Shown here: one piece after another, positions 37,169 through 49,534 of the stretch
How the letters are laid out: each line of letters opens with the position of its first letter
Numbering within the stretch: the first letter of the stretch is position 1
From: Kalmusia sp. IMI 367209
Taxonomy: Eukaryota > Ascomycota > Dothideomycetes > Pleosporales > Didymosphaeriaceae
Length of the DNA: 64,000 bases
Assembly: GCA_027946365.1 (NCBI GenBank)
Contig: JAPEUQ010000024.1
Location: 1 to 64,000, forward strand
Direction of reading: 5' to 3'
Notes under the pieces: generated by a model
What the model was told of the DNA's origin: nothing
What the model saw: the letters and a program-made list of their open reading frames with translations, nothing else
The model's database searches: none
Made by a program: the position numbers and the translations under genes

Positions 37169-39335
37169 TTAGCCGATGACGGTCTGGTAACCCTTTTCGT
37201 CCATGACATCGAGCCAAAAGACGTTGTCACCGTTGTCCTGCCGACACCAAACTTCTTTGATTAGGTCAATCATTTTGCGAAGAGGCTTAGCTGGTAGACG
37301 CATGGCGTATTCCTGGAGTCGTTTGACGACAAATTCCCTGAACCGACGCACCTTTGCGTCGTTGGCATACACGTCGAAAAAGTCGACCGAGGACACAAAG
37401 CGTAGCTCAGATGCAGCAGCTACGAGCAGAATCGGCTGTATACAGATAGTACCAGAAGACGACGGAATAGAGTCGATCATGTCAAGAATATGCATAGAAA
37501 GAGAGTTGAGCCACAGCTTGGTGTCCGTGTCTTCGTAAGGAGTTTCATAGCGCGGGGTGGGAAATTTGAAGTCAACATTGTCGGCCCACTCGAATTTCTT
37601 CGTTCCCAAGCGTCTCCGGAGGATGCTAGGAAAGACACGGTAGAGTTCTAGGAGGCCAGCGCAACGATAGGCTTCTGCGATGACGACAAAGTCCTGCTTG
37701 GATGTCATCTCGTCCCCAAGATCGGCAATCTCGTCCGCTAGCGGGTACTCGGCAGCGAGAAGATCTTCTTCCAGCGTGGCTGCATTCGATATGTTCTCCT
37801 GTTGACGCCGGATGTCAATGTTTGAAGTCACTTCTCGCATACGCTCTCTTCGGACGAGCCTCCCGACCTCGGCGAATAAGATCTGGATGGTGGGGGCGAT
37901 GCCGGTCCAGGGGTGAGGTACAATTTTCCCGTCTGGCTTCCTGGCCGAGGATACCTTCTTGGGGGTCCCGCGGGCACGTAGACCAGAAGGAGCGAAAGTC
38001 ATAGCGTCAGGGGTAACGAAGCCCATTAACATCTCCCAGTAGATGAGAGACTCTTCGAAGAACTGAGTTTCGCGCTGCTTTTGCTCACCATCGGTGTTGC
38101 TAAGAAGCCTGGGAAGGATCAAACTGCGAGCCGTAGCAAGAAACTCCTCGCGCCAAGCACATTGCCATCGTGCCAGCTTGTAGTCAGACCAAGCAGCATG
38201 ATACTCAGAAAGGTCTTTGTGCAGCTGACTTGACCGCTCTGCACAAGCGACAATTCGGTACGAAGCGCATTGCGAGCTCTGCCCTGCATGTCTACACCGA
38301 CCTGTGCCATATTAGGAAATGTGTTGGCCAGGTGGGCAGCCGACATGGACTGGATCGCATAGTAGATGGAAGGTGTGTCCTGATAGATACGAAGTATCGT
38401 GGTTCTGAAAGGATTGAGAGCAGAATCGAAGGTGGAAAACAAGGCGCAGACGTCCTTGAAGTAATGTTGAATGAGAACAGATTCTACGTCGTCTACCGAT
38501 GTGGCAGAAGGAGAAGGGCTTGGTAGACGATAGAAGTCAAGAAGGAGCGACCGCGAAAGCCGCGGGCTCGACTGTGCCGTGCTGGCTACCTCATCAGGCG
38601 GCTGTGGAAACTCTTCGGTATCGAAGTTGATGCAGTCTACTGGGCCTGGATCAACGTCAAAGCCTTCCATGGGCCCAAATGTGAGTTCATCATCGTGCAT
38701 CTCCATCGCATCGACGAAGCCATCGAGCAGCGATGGATCAAGGCTGATGGAGTCCTCGAAGAAGAGGGGCTCCGGCAAGGATTCCAGCTCAGGAGGTGAT
38801 CCGTCGCTGGGCTCAGGGGGTCGACTCCTCCGAGGAAGTGAGCGAGCCGACGGCAGCCAGCGGCGGCGGTGATGACTGACAAGAGTTGTCTTTAGGAGCT
38901 GGCTCGGGTGTGTGCTTGCGGGCAGGCAGAACGGCAGCCAATGCCTCGAAGCTACGCTCTACATCGGGAGTGATTTGGAACGTGGTTACCCTGGGCTTGG
39001 GCTTGGGCTTGGAGATGTTCGCCTTGGGTCCGGTCCTGGACGGGGTTGGTATGAACTGTGTAGGCTGGAAAACCTCGTACTTCGTGGACCACTTGAGCGT
39101 CTTCTCATATCCGGGACAGGGGACGTTCCTCCTCTTGCACTGAAGGCAGCCAGGTGTGGTCTCGTCACATTTGAGCTGTGATGATGTCAGCGTGATGGTG
39201 TGCAGACGGCGCGAGGGGAAGGGGGGAAATTACTCTCTTGAGCTTGCACCTCCCGCAGCCGTTTCTGCTCTTTGTCTTCTTGACCTTGAGATCGTTGGCG
39301 GGGTGCTTGTCCTGGGTGTGAGCCAATGGAGGCAT
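37169..39335 (-). CDS. Zn2Cys6 transcription factor with two compensating frame changes (~702 aa if repaired)
   Basis: Fungal binuclear zinc-cluster regulator. Exon 1 is 39335-39234 (34 codons); a 58-nt intron (GTAATT..TCACAG) then joins C-G-R-C-KLKR to LKCDETTPGCLQC and RRNVPC, completing CX2CX6CX6CX2CX6C. Exon 2 runs from 39175 to 37169 and stays a multiple of three overall. However, the frame shifts by one near 38,845-38,860 (a run of five Cs where four would keep STPEPSDG) and shifts back near 38,130-38,160 (SWHDGNVLG to EEFLATARSLILP). The middle domain therefore sits in another frame. A 52-nt GTCAGC..ACAAG intron is an alternative for the second change, and a 40-nt intron for the first. 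The C-terminal half is a typical fungal regulator helical domain. Either a sequencing artefact, unusual introns, or a broken gene. Confidence 0.8.
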
Positions 39336-40761
39336 GTCGGTGAAGGAGCACAGTGGAGAGGGGGTGGTGCAATGGTGGAGTGAGAAGGACGACGGGGCGA
39401 TGGCGGGAGCGTGATCTGGGGTATTTTTAAATAATGTGTGTTTGACAAACTGGGTCAGCCGATAGGGACGGTGCTGATAGTTTCGTCGGCCATGATAACT
39501 GCAGCTGATAGATAGCGACGTGTTCGTTGGGTTTGGAGGCGAGGGCAGCCGAGAACGGAGCAACATGTGTTGCAAGTGCTCGCGGTCGTGTTTATTGGCG
39601 CACCCGAGGTTTGGAGAAAGTCGGCCTTTCGACACCGCTACAGCGCATGCGCAGCAGGCGGGCGGCTCGGCGACGGCATGAACTTCTCGCGCGTCGCTGT
39701 GAGCCCTCGTCGCCTGCCAAAGTGCGAAAAATGAAGCTGGACAGGTCCAGTAGACGAGCCTCATTATCGCACGATCGGCGGACCCCACTTCTGCTGCCCC
39801 AACATTCCAGCGCGCGCCGTGGATTCCATGGCCGCTTCGGGCTAGCGCCCGCCGCCCCTCGCGCCTTCGCGCCTTCGCGCCTCCTCCCCCAGTGCCCCCT
39901 CCAGCCTACCGCGGCCGCATCATTCACCACCACCACCGCGCCAACCACACGATGCACATTACTGCGAGCATCGCTCCACCGGCGGCGTCGGCGTGACCAC
40001 CTGGATGCTCGGATCCGCGTGCATCTGGACTCGCCTGCAGCAGCGCCAACGCTGCACGCGTGCCCGTGAGGCTGCCCGCCGTTGCGCTACACGCCTTCTA
40101 GCGTTCTTCCACGACGCAAGCACCACAGCAGCCGAGTGCACCGTCGTCCTCATCGCCGTCGCCGACGTCGAGCAGACGTGTGCGTGCATGCACCGTAGCA
40201 GCCGTCTCCGAAGCGAGCTGGTCGTCGCCAGCCGGCAGCGCGTCCATGGCCCACCAAGCTTTCTTCCACCCTGGCTGCCCCCCCTGGCTCGTGCTCCCTC
40301 CCCAGCTTTACGACCAGATGCAGCCGCCAGCCATGGGTCCGCTACTTGTCTTTGGGGACGCAATTATCCGACGCCACCCAACAGAGATGCCGTCTCGTGA
40401 GATAACCTTAGCGCTTCGCCGTGCTTGACCGTCCGCACAAAGATATACTTGTACGCTGTCTGCGATAGGAGGAGACGTTGCGAGACCGAGCTTCGCCGAG
40501 GAGCCGATCCGCATCCTCTATCGTCTTGTATGTACACCGCCTGATAGCACTCGCACACGAGCCAACGGCTAGATGCGGGTGCTGCAGATCCAGTGGAGAT
40601 TGGGTGGGATCCGTGCCCAAGCCTAGTGTCATTGTACTCGTGTCGATTGCAGCACGTTCATCTACCACTGTATGTATGCCTCACGCCGAGCAGCATGCAG
40701 CCCGTCCGGTCGTAAGTAGAAAACCCTCAAGCCCGAAACGGCCATGCTCCTTATGTGGCGC
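39336..40761. other. GC-rich intergenic, regulator promoter
   Basis: 1,426 bp from the regulator start to the 3' end of the MFS gene. GC-rich with long overlapping open frames on both strands caused by composition. No domain, start context or splice structure supports a gene. Confidence 0.45.
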
Positions 40762-43412
40762 CTAGAATTTCTCCATGAAATTCCTCCTGACCGTCCACAT
40801 CCGTGCGCGCTTGCCGTATATGTACATGGGAATAGAGAAGAGCATGCACCCGAGTTGTATCCCGCCGACCGCGATGAAGGTGTCCTTGGGGCCGCTTGAC
40901 TCGAGCCAGTGGGTGAAGAACAACGAGAAGATGAATCCGTGCAGGATATCTACGCTCCGTAAGCTCATGTCCACTTGCGCATGCATCAAAATACGTACTT
41001 TTGCTGAAGTTGAGCGTCACGAGAGCCTCGCCAGCATATTGCCGATAAGAGTCGACGACGAAGGTAACTGACGTCGTAGATCCCAGTGAGCACCCGAAGC
41101 TGATCACGCCGAACATTACGGTGGGGACGATCCAATTATCCCTTTCCTCAACGCTCCATCCAAAGCCCATGAGACCAATCACAGTGCTGATGGCGATCGG
41201 GATTGCCATGATCAGTCTGAACTCTGGCTCGTACACACTGACAAGTTAGAGACGCCTGGATTGGTATAGGATTTTGACATACCCGTCGTTCTTACGAGCC
41301 ATGAAGCGCACAATTACGTCACTGATCTTGCCTGCTACAGCGGTACCCAAAACGCCGCCAACGAATGGCGAGATGTAGACAAGGCCAACCTGGAGCGCGC
41401 TGAAATTGTAAGACTCGTGATTCTGGTAGACTTCTGCTACAGACTCGCTCAGGACTATCAACCATCCTACGGCCAAGGCGTAGACGAGAGAAGACCAGAG
41501 CACAGCGGGATAAGCGTAGAGAATAAAAGGGCGTGCCATGACCTTGATCCATTTGTCTTTCACCAAACGGCCATTCCCTGAGGTGCAGGTATAAAGTCAG
41601 TGTAAGCCGAAAATGTGGGAATCGGTACCTCGTGTATGTCTCAGCCAAGTGAAGAAATCAATCTTTCTTCGGCAAAATAGAAACGTCCACTTTATACCCG
41701 AGCATATGCTTACAAGGTTTGAGGGATTGTCTATATGACTTTTGAGGAGCCTCGCGGTAGAAGTCGGTATAACGTATGGACAACCTTTCTGACAACTGAT
41801 CCGAAGTTAGATGTGATGCGGTCTCGGTAGAAGTTGATGATTGTCCCGGAGCGACGCTGTTTTCTTGCTTTTCCAAGTCGGGTACGACTTGGGGAGAAGA
41901 GGTGTGTGGAGCGTTGCTGGTCTGGCCCGTTGAACCCAACGTCACCCCAAAGTAATCTTGCTCAACAGTAGACCCCTCAAGCACAGCGGGATTATCCGTA
42001 TTTCGCTCTGGATCGACAGCAAACCCCACTCTGTGTGCTCTCAACGGACGCCGTGGGGTGGCCATTGGAGACATAGGACTGGAAGGAGTAAGTGGCGCCG
42101 AGTCTTGACCTGTCACATCTGCTTTCTGTCTGTGGCTCTGGACTGATGGGAGGTGAAAATGGTGACGAGCCCTTGGACTATGACTCCGCGCTCGCTTCGA
42201 GCTTCGACCTCGTGCGTGTGGAGTTCTATCCCAGAATGTTTCTGGAACAAAAAAGAAGATCAAGAAGAAGCAGAACGCCACCACGATGGCCACGACCCTG
42301 AATATTATTAGCAGGAGCAGTGCTATGTACAGCGATTGACATACTTGAACACCCATCTCCAACCTAGGGATTGGACGATGACAGCACTCACGAGAGGCAC
42401 CAAATTCTTGCCACCTAGAAGCAGAAGCGTATATATTCCTAATCGATATGCACGTTCATGTAAGAAGAAGATCTCGGCTATGGTAGCGGAGGGGAGGCAT
42501 TCTACAGGTGAGACTGCGATTCCTTGTACGATACGCGCAACCACGAGTGATGCATCTAATGTACGGTGTCAGATGGAATCGCCGTCTCCATGCAATATGA
42601 CTTACAATTGGGTGAAAATGCGCACCAGACAGATGCTGCGCAGAAGAGAATGATCGCAGCAAGGTACACTGGGCATTGTCAATTTCTACATCGTGTTTCA
42701 AGTGGGACCTGTGTCAGTTCTTACCTGGCCGCTTACCCCATAAGATGGCTGTAGGAGAGGCCACCACACTGCCAAGACCTAGCCCCAACATATACAAACC
42801 CGTGGTCAAAGCAACCCGGGGCACGGTGACGTCGTATGTCTGGGCGACGTTTTTAAAGCCAGCGGCAAGTACCGGCGTCATACCACCACCGACCATGCAG
42901 TAGAAACCAAGAGAGATCAAGGCAGCATCTCGACGAAATTGCTTCCAGTTCAACGGATCGTTCGCAGAGTCCTCGGGCTGCGGGTCGAGAATGAACCTTC
43001 CATCCTTTGTCCGCTTCCTTCGTGGCTTAGACGAGTTGCGCGAACCGGCCGAAGAACTGCGGGGCGGCGGGCCATACGGCGACGGGAGGGAGGACGATGA
43101 GGTTCGTGCATGTGCATGTTGCAGACCGAGTGGTTCGTTGCGCTTGTGAATGCTGGAGAGCAGGATCACAGAACCTAGCGAGGGTTGAATCAGCCTGGGT
43201 CGTACACAGATGGAGAGGTTGAGCACTCACCGGGGACCTCGTCAGTGTCTGCGTCTAGGATGCCCTATGGACGATCAGGTAAGCCAGGGTCTCGTGAAGA
43301 TGTGAAATATGCATGTGTGCAGCATTTTTGTACATACCAGGTGTGATTTCCTCGCGGGTGGCTCCTTCTCGTGGGCATCACCTGGTACCTTCGGCCGGAA
43401 GAAGCTTACCAT
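40762..43412 (-). CDS. MFS multidrug transporter, DHA1-like, with long central loop (9 exons, 712 aa)
   Basis: Exons on the minus strand: 43412-43338, 43264-43231, 43174-42725, 42668-42606, 42555-42345, 42297-41714, 41577-41283, 41237-40999, 40949-40762 (2,139 nt). The N-terminal tail carries a DPLNWKQFRRD motif found just before the first span in fungal DHA1 carriers, then GFYCMVGGGMTPVLAAGF. The second bundle begins RPFILYAYPAVLWSSLVYAL. Twelve spans are expected. The cytosolic loop between the two halves (after FVPETFWDR) is about 165 residues, Ser/Pro-rich and likely regulated by phosphorylation (inference). The 136-nt intron before exon 7 is longer than the others. It ends with a basic ARMWTVRRNFMEKF tail. 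No cluster context around it; it could serve general detoxification. Confidence 0.92.
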
Positions 43413-45123
43413 GGTGTCGGCGATATAAAAGTGTGTAATAAACAAAAAGACCAGCGTTCAAGGACGTATCTTGTCGGAAATCGCGCGTGGAACCAGCAGC
43501 AAGCAGATAGAGATATCAATAAGAGCCATGCTGGGTGGGCGGTGAAGGCACATGTGTGAATGTGACGGGGTAACGTGAAGGTGTGGTGGGTATGCTATGC
43601 AGGTCGAAGAAGGCTTATTGGCTAGTGTGACGTCAGCTGCAAGGTTTCCAAGGTGGGTGCTCAGACGTACTCCACAACACTCCAACCTGCGAACGGGGAC
43701 GCCTGGAAGAAGCTGGCCGCATGACTGCCCACCGCTTGCACCGTCAGATATCGCGATAGCCGCTTCCTAGGCGTGTTGATTCCCCGTGTCGACGACCGCG
43801 CGCTGATCTTTGCGCTATCCAAGCACGACATGCACGTCATCTGACTTTCTCCGGATAGCCATGCTCTGCCAGGACAGCGTACAGCGGACAAGGTTGCTTT
43901 CGACATCGAAGTTCCATGGCTCGAACCTGCGGCTGATGCTTCTTGCGCGCCTACCCAGCGCTTATCCGCCGTCGTGCCGAGCATCCGCTCGTCAAGGCTC
44001 GCATGCTGAAATACAGTATTACTTCTGCCCAGCCACCTTTCCCGCGGCAATGCCATGGCATATATACAGTTGCATTGTCACCACCACGACAGACACCAAC
44101 AGCGTCTATTCGCACCCGGCCATGCTGAGTTGAGCGACCATCTACTCCCATCTAATGCTACCCCTGTCAAGTGGGCCAACATCCCAGGGTTTGCCGAGGA
44201 GCGACCACCGACTCAGCCCATCGCTTTTCTACCAAGCTAATGGCAATAGCTTCTTACTTCAACCTCCGCAGCCAGCCACCGACAGCAATACGAATCGCGA
44301 AAGACAGAGGCGTCTACACATGTCGGTCATTGCATATTTACAAACTACTCTGCTGGCAAATCTTTTAAGCAGTGAATCCTGTGATTCTATCCTCACGGCC
44401 GCTGCATGTATGTTTTAGATGAGGGTATTGTGCGACCAGAACAGGAACTGCCCATGGCCCGCATTTCGCGACCGCGAGGTCGGGTTCAGCACTGGACTAG
44501 AGCCTCATAGTGGAACCCTTAAAAAGGTCTCTGGCTGCTCTGGGTCCAAGTATAACTCAAACTTCATCTAACCGAGCGCTGCCTATCATCTAGAGGTACC
44601 GTCCGCGAGCCAGTCAGGGGGTTTGCAGCAAGCCACATGGGAATCAATCGACTATTGCTACCGTCGTTCAGTGACCCACCAGCCTTTAAACCCCATGAGG
44701 CCCAAGTAGCTGCTATAGCTTCATTTACTATTCCTCGTTGGCTACATTCTTCAAGAGGCGTGCATGTACACGAAGGGTTCCGGCAGCTTGTCCCGTGAGA
44801 TGCTGCACTCGATATCGCGCCCCCCGGCGCTTCTGCAGGCACCGAAGGTGCTTGAAAGCTAACAATATTGTAATTTCCCAAGGCTTTTCCTCTTCGCTTT
44901 CGCTGCTGTCAGTTCACTTGTTCAGTGTCTCGTCTCAAGGTGGAACTGGGTCTTACCTAATCCTCCTCCCACGCTCCCTACCCCAGCAGGCAATTTTGCT
45001 TGCGTTCTTTCGTTTGGAGTATCTTCCATTACACTCTTTGCTACTGGTCGTCATATTGTTGGCCGTTCAATCACTCTCGCGGTATCATCTTCGTGTTTTT
45101 AATATCTGGTCATTTTGTCCATC
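43413..45123. other. Intergenic between MFS transporter and chitinase (divergent)
   Basis: 1,711 bp containing two outward-facing promoters. Minus-strand frame 44,881-44,564 includes a Cys-rich SHGTSCRNPSCTC stretch reminiscent of small fungal metallothionein-like peptides, but it has no ATG in frame and is not called. Other frames show no domain. A pyrimidine-rich tract occurs at 44,870-45,060, consistent with the chitinase 5' leader. Confidence 0.45.
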
Positions 45124-48048
45124 ATGTTCGCTCGATCACTCGTCCTCTGCCTTCTAGCCGCTACTGTCTCGGCGACCTTCGATGCATCATCCAGCTCCAA
45201 TGTTGCTATTTACTGGGGTCAGGGAAGCGAACAATTATCCCTCAAGGAAGTCTGTAGCGACCCTAGCATCGACATCGTCAACATGGCCTTCGTGAACCAA
45301 TTCCCTAGGAGGAGAGGCGAGTACCCATCTACAAACTTTGGTATGTATCTTTCAAGCTGTATTGTCATTTTCGGATGTCTAATGATTGACAAGCGAATGC
45401 GTGTGCCGATCTTTTCTACACGGATGAATTCGAAAACCTGTCCGGTCTCCGATCTAGCTGTCCTACTATCTCAGAAGGCATCCAAACATGTCGTGATAAC
45501 GGCAAAAGGGTGTGTACGATATTATCAGTAATGATAGCCTAGGAAGGAAACTCGGAGACTGTTATATATATTCTAGGGCAACTCTGTCCACAATGGGACT
45601 CAAGCGCAGCTAACACGGGAAAGGTCTTGCTCTCCATTGGTGGAGGCTATCCTATTGACTACTTTCTCGAGACCCAGGATATTGCCGAATATCTTGCAGA
45701 CTTCTTGTGGGGTGCCTTCGGACCCCCAGATGACGACTGGAAAGCCCAAGGCAAACCGCGACCTTTCGGTGATCAATATGTCGATGGGTTTGATCTGGAC
45801 CTCGAAGCCCTGATGGATCCTATACCGTTCCAAGGCTATCAGTACCTCAACTATCATTATTTGGTTTCAAGATGGAAGAACGTATTGTTCCCTAGCAAGA
45901 CCGGGAACTTTTACATCTCGAGTGCGCCTCAGTGCGTTGTACCAGACATAAGGCTTGCCGATGCTATCAGCCAATCCCATTTTGATTTCATTTTCGCGCA
46001 ATTCTACAATACGGCTTCCTGCAGTGCACGACGGGGATACGAGGGGCTCTCAACTTCCACGACGTCCTTCACGTTCGATCAATGGGTGGATTGGCTGAAG
46101 GTCCACTCCACCGTCAACCCTAATGTGAAGTTATACCTCGGACTGCCCGCTGATAGTCAAGCTGTGCCATCTGACCCCACTGCTTACCTCTCTCCCATGG
46201 AAGCGAATGATGTTATCTCGTTCTACAAGGCAAAATACCTGGATATCTTTGGTGGCATCATGCTTTGGGAGGCGACCATTAGTTCTAAGAACACACACTG
46301 CGACAAGACCTATTCTGCGCACATCAAGTCTATCCTTAAGGGATCATACGTTCCCGAAATCTGCCCTACAACCGCCTCCTCGTCTGTCGCTTCGACCAGT
46401 AGCGCTGTTGCCATCCCCACGGCTATCAGTCTTGACGGAATTTGTGGTCCTGCAAGTGGCAACACTTGCATAGGGTCAACCTTCGGGTATTGCTGCAGCC
46501 AGTACAATTATTGCGGAAGCACAGAATTGTATTGCGGCACTGAGAACTGCAACCCCTTGTTTGGTAACTGCGGTGTCTCCGGCAGTAGCATTTCAATGGT
46601 TCCTACGATCACCGGCAGCGCCGTTGCATCATCATCCGGCAGCATCGTTTCTCGACCTACGAGCAACCCATCGCCTAACGGCCGCTGCGGCGCCGAGTTC
46701 GGCGGATATGACTGTACTGGGTATTTCATGGGTGAGTGCTGTTCTGAGTACGGGTATTGCGGTGGTTTGTCTGCCTACTGCGATGCTGGCTGCCAACCAG
46801 ACTTCGGCAAGTGTACCGGCACTGTATCCTCCAGCGAACCCTCTACGCCTTTCCCCACGATCACCAACTCTTCCATTCATCTCTCAACTGGCACGGCACA
46901 GAGCGTAGTCACCTCCACCACCCATGCACCCTTCCCTACGAATGCCAGCTCTACTTCACGCGGAGCGTCAACTGGTACAGGGAACGCTTACATTACCTCG
47001 GTCTCAGCACCCTGCAACTCTTCTTCGGGCCATCTCCCGACAGGTACTGGCTCAAACAGCGTATCGATTCCGGCCACTACCGGCGCATCGTCAAGCATCC
47101 CCGGCCCTCCCATGGGCTCTCTAGCGCCCTACCCCATATTCAATGGCTCAGACGACACTGCATTTCTTACTACCTCGTCTGTTGCTGGAGGTTACCCGGT
47201 CTACACCGGTCCTAGCTATCCAGTTAATACCCCGGGTCTAGGTAAGGGATATCCAGTGACGTTCCCTGGCTCAGGCAAAAGCACACAATACCTACGTGAT
47301 TGGCGCGTCTACTACTGGTAAGTCCAGTAATGCTGGTTCGTACCCTACGTCGGTCACCACTGCCTGCTACACAAGTACGTATCTCTGTCTTGCCGTATAC
47401 ACAATCTCTAACCTCTCCATAGCCACATACGGAAATGCTTGCCCGACTGGCTTCACCACTGTCACGGCTGCCGTAACGAAGTCATACGCAGCCTGCCCGA
47501 AATGTGCCCCTATCCTGACGTCCATCGAGGTACCTGCGGGCTGGACCACTTTTGTGACTGTGTGCGGACACTGTGGACCCAAGACCACGACGGTTACTCT
47601 GACCAAGCCCATCGGGACGGCCACCGAGGCGCCGTACCAGGGCGCTCATCCATCCCCTGCTCGGGGCGCGCCCCCTTACCGTGGTGCTCCATCTTTGCCA
47701 GCCGGGCAGCCGCAATCTTCGGGCAAGGGTGGCTCAGTCCCTGTTGCTCATCCCACGGGCGAGAGCTACGTTTCCGGAACGGCTGACTTGACGGTCAGCG
47801 TGACGAGCAAGATGTATATGACTGTTATTGCGGTTCCTGCTTCGGAGGTTCCTGGTGCAGCAACGACCCCAGCGGCCTACGTGGCTAGCAACAGCACGTA
47901 TGTTTCCAGCGGGTGGGCAAGCCGCACCGGCAAGGGCACGGCATACACGACCTCTGCCCCGCGTACGCTTTACGAGGGTGCTGCGAGCCGGTTCAGCGTG
48001 GGCATGGGTAGCTTCGCGGTCTTGGTAGCGGCGGCTCTTCACTTGTAG
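45124..48048 (+). CDS. GPI-anchored class III (GH18) chitinase with two CBM18 domains (889 aa)
   Basis: Cell-wall-remodelling or chitin-degrading enzyme. Model: 45124-45340, 45394-45509, 45624-47241, 47282-47374, 47423-48048 (2,670 nt). It has a signal peptide (FARSLVLCLLAATVSA). The GH18 barrel shows VAIYWGQ, VLLSIGGG and the catalytic DGFDLDLE (residues 165-172, Glu172 as acid). Two hevein-type chitin-binding domains follow (DNA 46,438-46,571 and 46,681-46,813), each with the expected eight cysteines. A long Ser/Thr/Pro region comes next, then a Cys-containing TACYTTTYGNACP segment. The C-terminal GVLVAAALHL-like hydrophobic end after a small-residue patch fits a GPI signal. Uncertain points: the second intron's acceptor (45,623, chosen because it restores GKRVLLSIGGG; an alternative AG exists at about 45,577) and the short 40-nt third intron. 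Confidence 0.88.
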
Positions 48049-48790
48049 AGGGGTTTCTCTGCGTCCTCGTGTTTGAGACTTGGTGAGCCGATGGGCTTGG
48101 TGATGGTATAGATGGTGGGGGGCCTAGGACGATACAACTCGGACGATACAACTAGGACGATACAAAATGGATGCATGTAATGTGAAGAGCATACGATGAC
48201 TTAAAAACGTGCGGCCCAACAACGATGCATGTGGCAGTGTCTCAGTTCGCGTATCTGCGCGCCATACTCGACCTTGTGGCTCGTCGTCGGGCTCGAGAGG
48301 CGCGAGAGGCTCGCGAGGTGGGCGTGGTTGGGTGGTACGGGAGCCTCATGCGAGGGCAAAGGCGGATCGGGCCGCTGATTGGCTGGCGGCAATGGGCCGG
48401 ACGGCGAGGGAGGGGGAGGGCATTACTTGAAAGGCGCTGTCGCAGTCGGCAAGCCCTCGCTGCCCTTCGCCCTCCATCCTTACTTGGCTCGAGGTCTCGC
48501 TGCAGAGAGACACCTGCTCCGCTCATGTCTCGCTCGCCCGGCTCGTATGCTCTTTGTGCTCCTGCGCTCCTCGCAGCCGGCCACGGCGGTGACAGCAGGG
48601 GGAGGGGCTTTTCCGAACGAGGCCTCGCTCGCCCGACGAACATGGGTGCGAGCCAAGTGCTGCAGCTGTGAGCTGGCACGGCAGACGACGACGACAACTC
48701 GTCGCTAGTTGCAGCGCGCACTCTCAATTGCGCATGCACCGGCAGCGCATCGCTTCGACTTGACCGCATTGACCGCTCTGACGGCGCCCC

Positions 48791-48834
48791 GGCCAGCCAG
48801 CGAGCCAGCGAGCCAGCAAGCCTGCGAGCAAGCC
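48791..48834. repeat. GAGCCAGC tandem repeat
   Basis: About four to five imperfect units of GAGCCAGC, some degraded to AAGCCTGC or AAGCC; simple-sequence array in GC-rich spacer. Confidence 0.7.
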
Positions 48835-48873
48835 CTCCACGCCCCCCGGCTCCGCGACTTCACCCAGCGTTGT

Positions 48874-48930
48874 TGACCCGCGACCCGCGACCCGCGACCC
48901 GCGACCCGCGACCTGCGACCTGCGACCCAC
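48874..48930. repeat. 7-bp GACCCGC minisatellite
   Basis: About eight tandem heptamers GACCCGC; units near the right end carry C-to-T changes (GACCTGC twice) and the last is GACCCAC. Unit length is not a multiple of three and it lies outside any supported gene. Confidence 0.85.
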
Positions 48931-49534
48931 GCCGGCCATGCCCAGCGCCTGACAGCGGCTTCCAGCAATTGCTTCGACGAGCACCTCGCGCGCCCTGCAG
49001 CGCTTCGTCGCCGCCCGCACAGCCGCCGTGGCTGGCTGCCGCACCGGGCAGCGGTGACGTCTCTCAGCGGTCTCCTGGCCGCTCGCTGCGTCGACTCGAT
49101 ACGCGACATCGCGGCGGCAACACGCACCGCGCCCGACGAAACAGTCGGTGAAGCATGCCCGGCGATTCGTGCTGCGTTTCCTGCGTTTTCCTGCTCGCAG
49201 AGCGCAACTGGAGTGCGTATACGTCGTTTTCTGCCCTCCCAGCCTCCCCATTACCGCACCTCGACACCAGCCCCCCAACCAACCACCTGCTATTACCTTG
49301 CACAGCCAGCAATGGCACTGCTCCCTGCCATTTTCCTCACTGACAGTGTGCTCTTCAGGCATTGCAACACTCCTCCAGCCCTCCCGCTAGTCCTAGGACT
49401 GCGTGCCTGCCAGCCTACCCAGCAGCTCTCCCCTAGCTGCCACACCTAACAACATCACCCAAAATCATCCCTCCCCCCTCCTGGGCGGCTGTCGCCTCTG
49501 GCGGTGCTCGCGGTGCTCAATTGCGCTGTAGCAG

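Larger units (their letters stand above)
48049..49534. other. GC-rich intergenic with tandem repeats
   Basis: 1,486 bp with very high GC between about 48,200 and 49,200. Long frames on both strands here are composition artefacts. Two short tandem arrays are listed separately. The downstream end (about 49,150-49,530) is pyrimidine-rich and probably the leader, with an unresolved 5' exon, of the next gene. Confidence 0.45.

Noticed and set aside
39450..40760. Several 100-200 codon open frames on both strands
   Set aside because: They overlap each other in GC-rich spacer, lack domains and splice logic, and are explained by scarcity of stop codons at high GC.
48225..49450. Open frames up to 212 codons in the spacer before the coiled-coil gene
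   Set aside because: Composition-driven frames on both strands crossing tandem repeats; no conserved motif.
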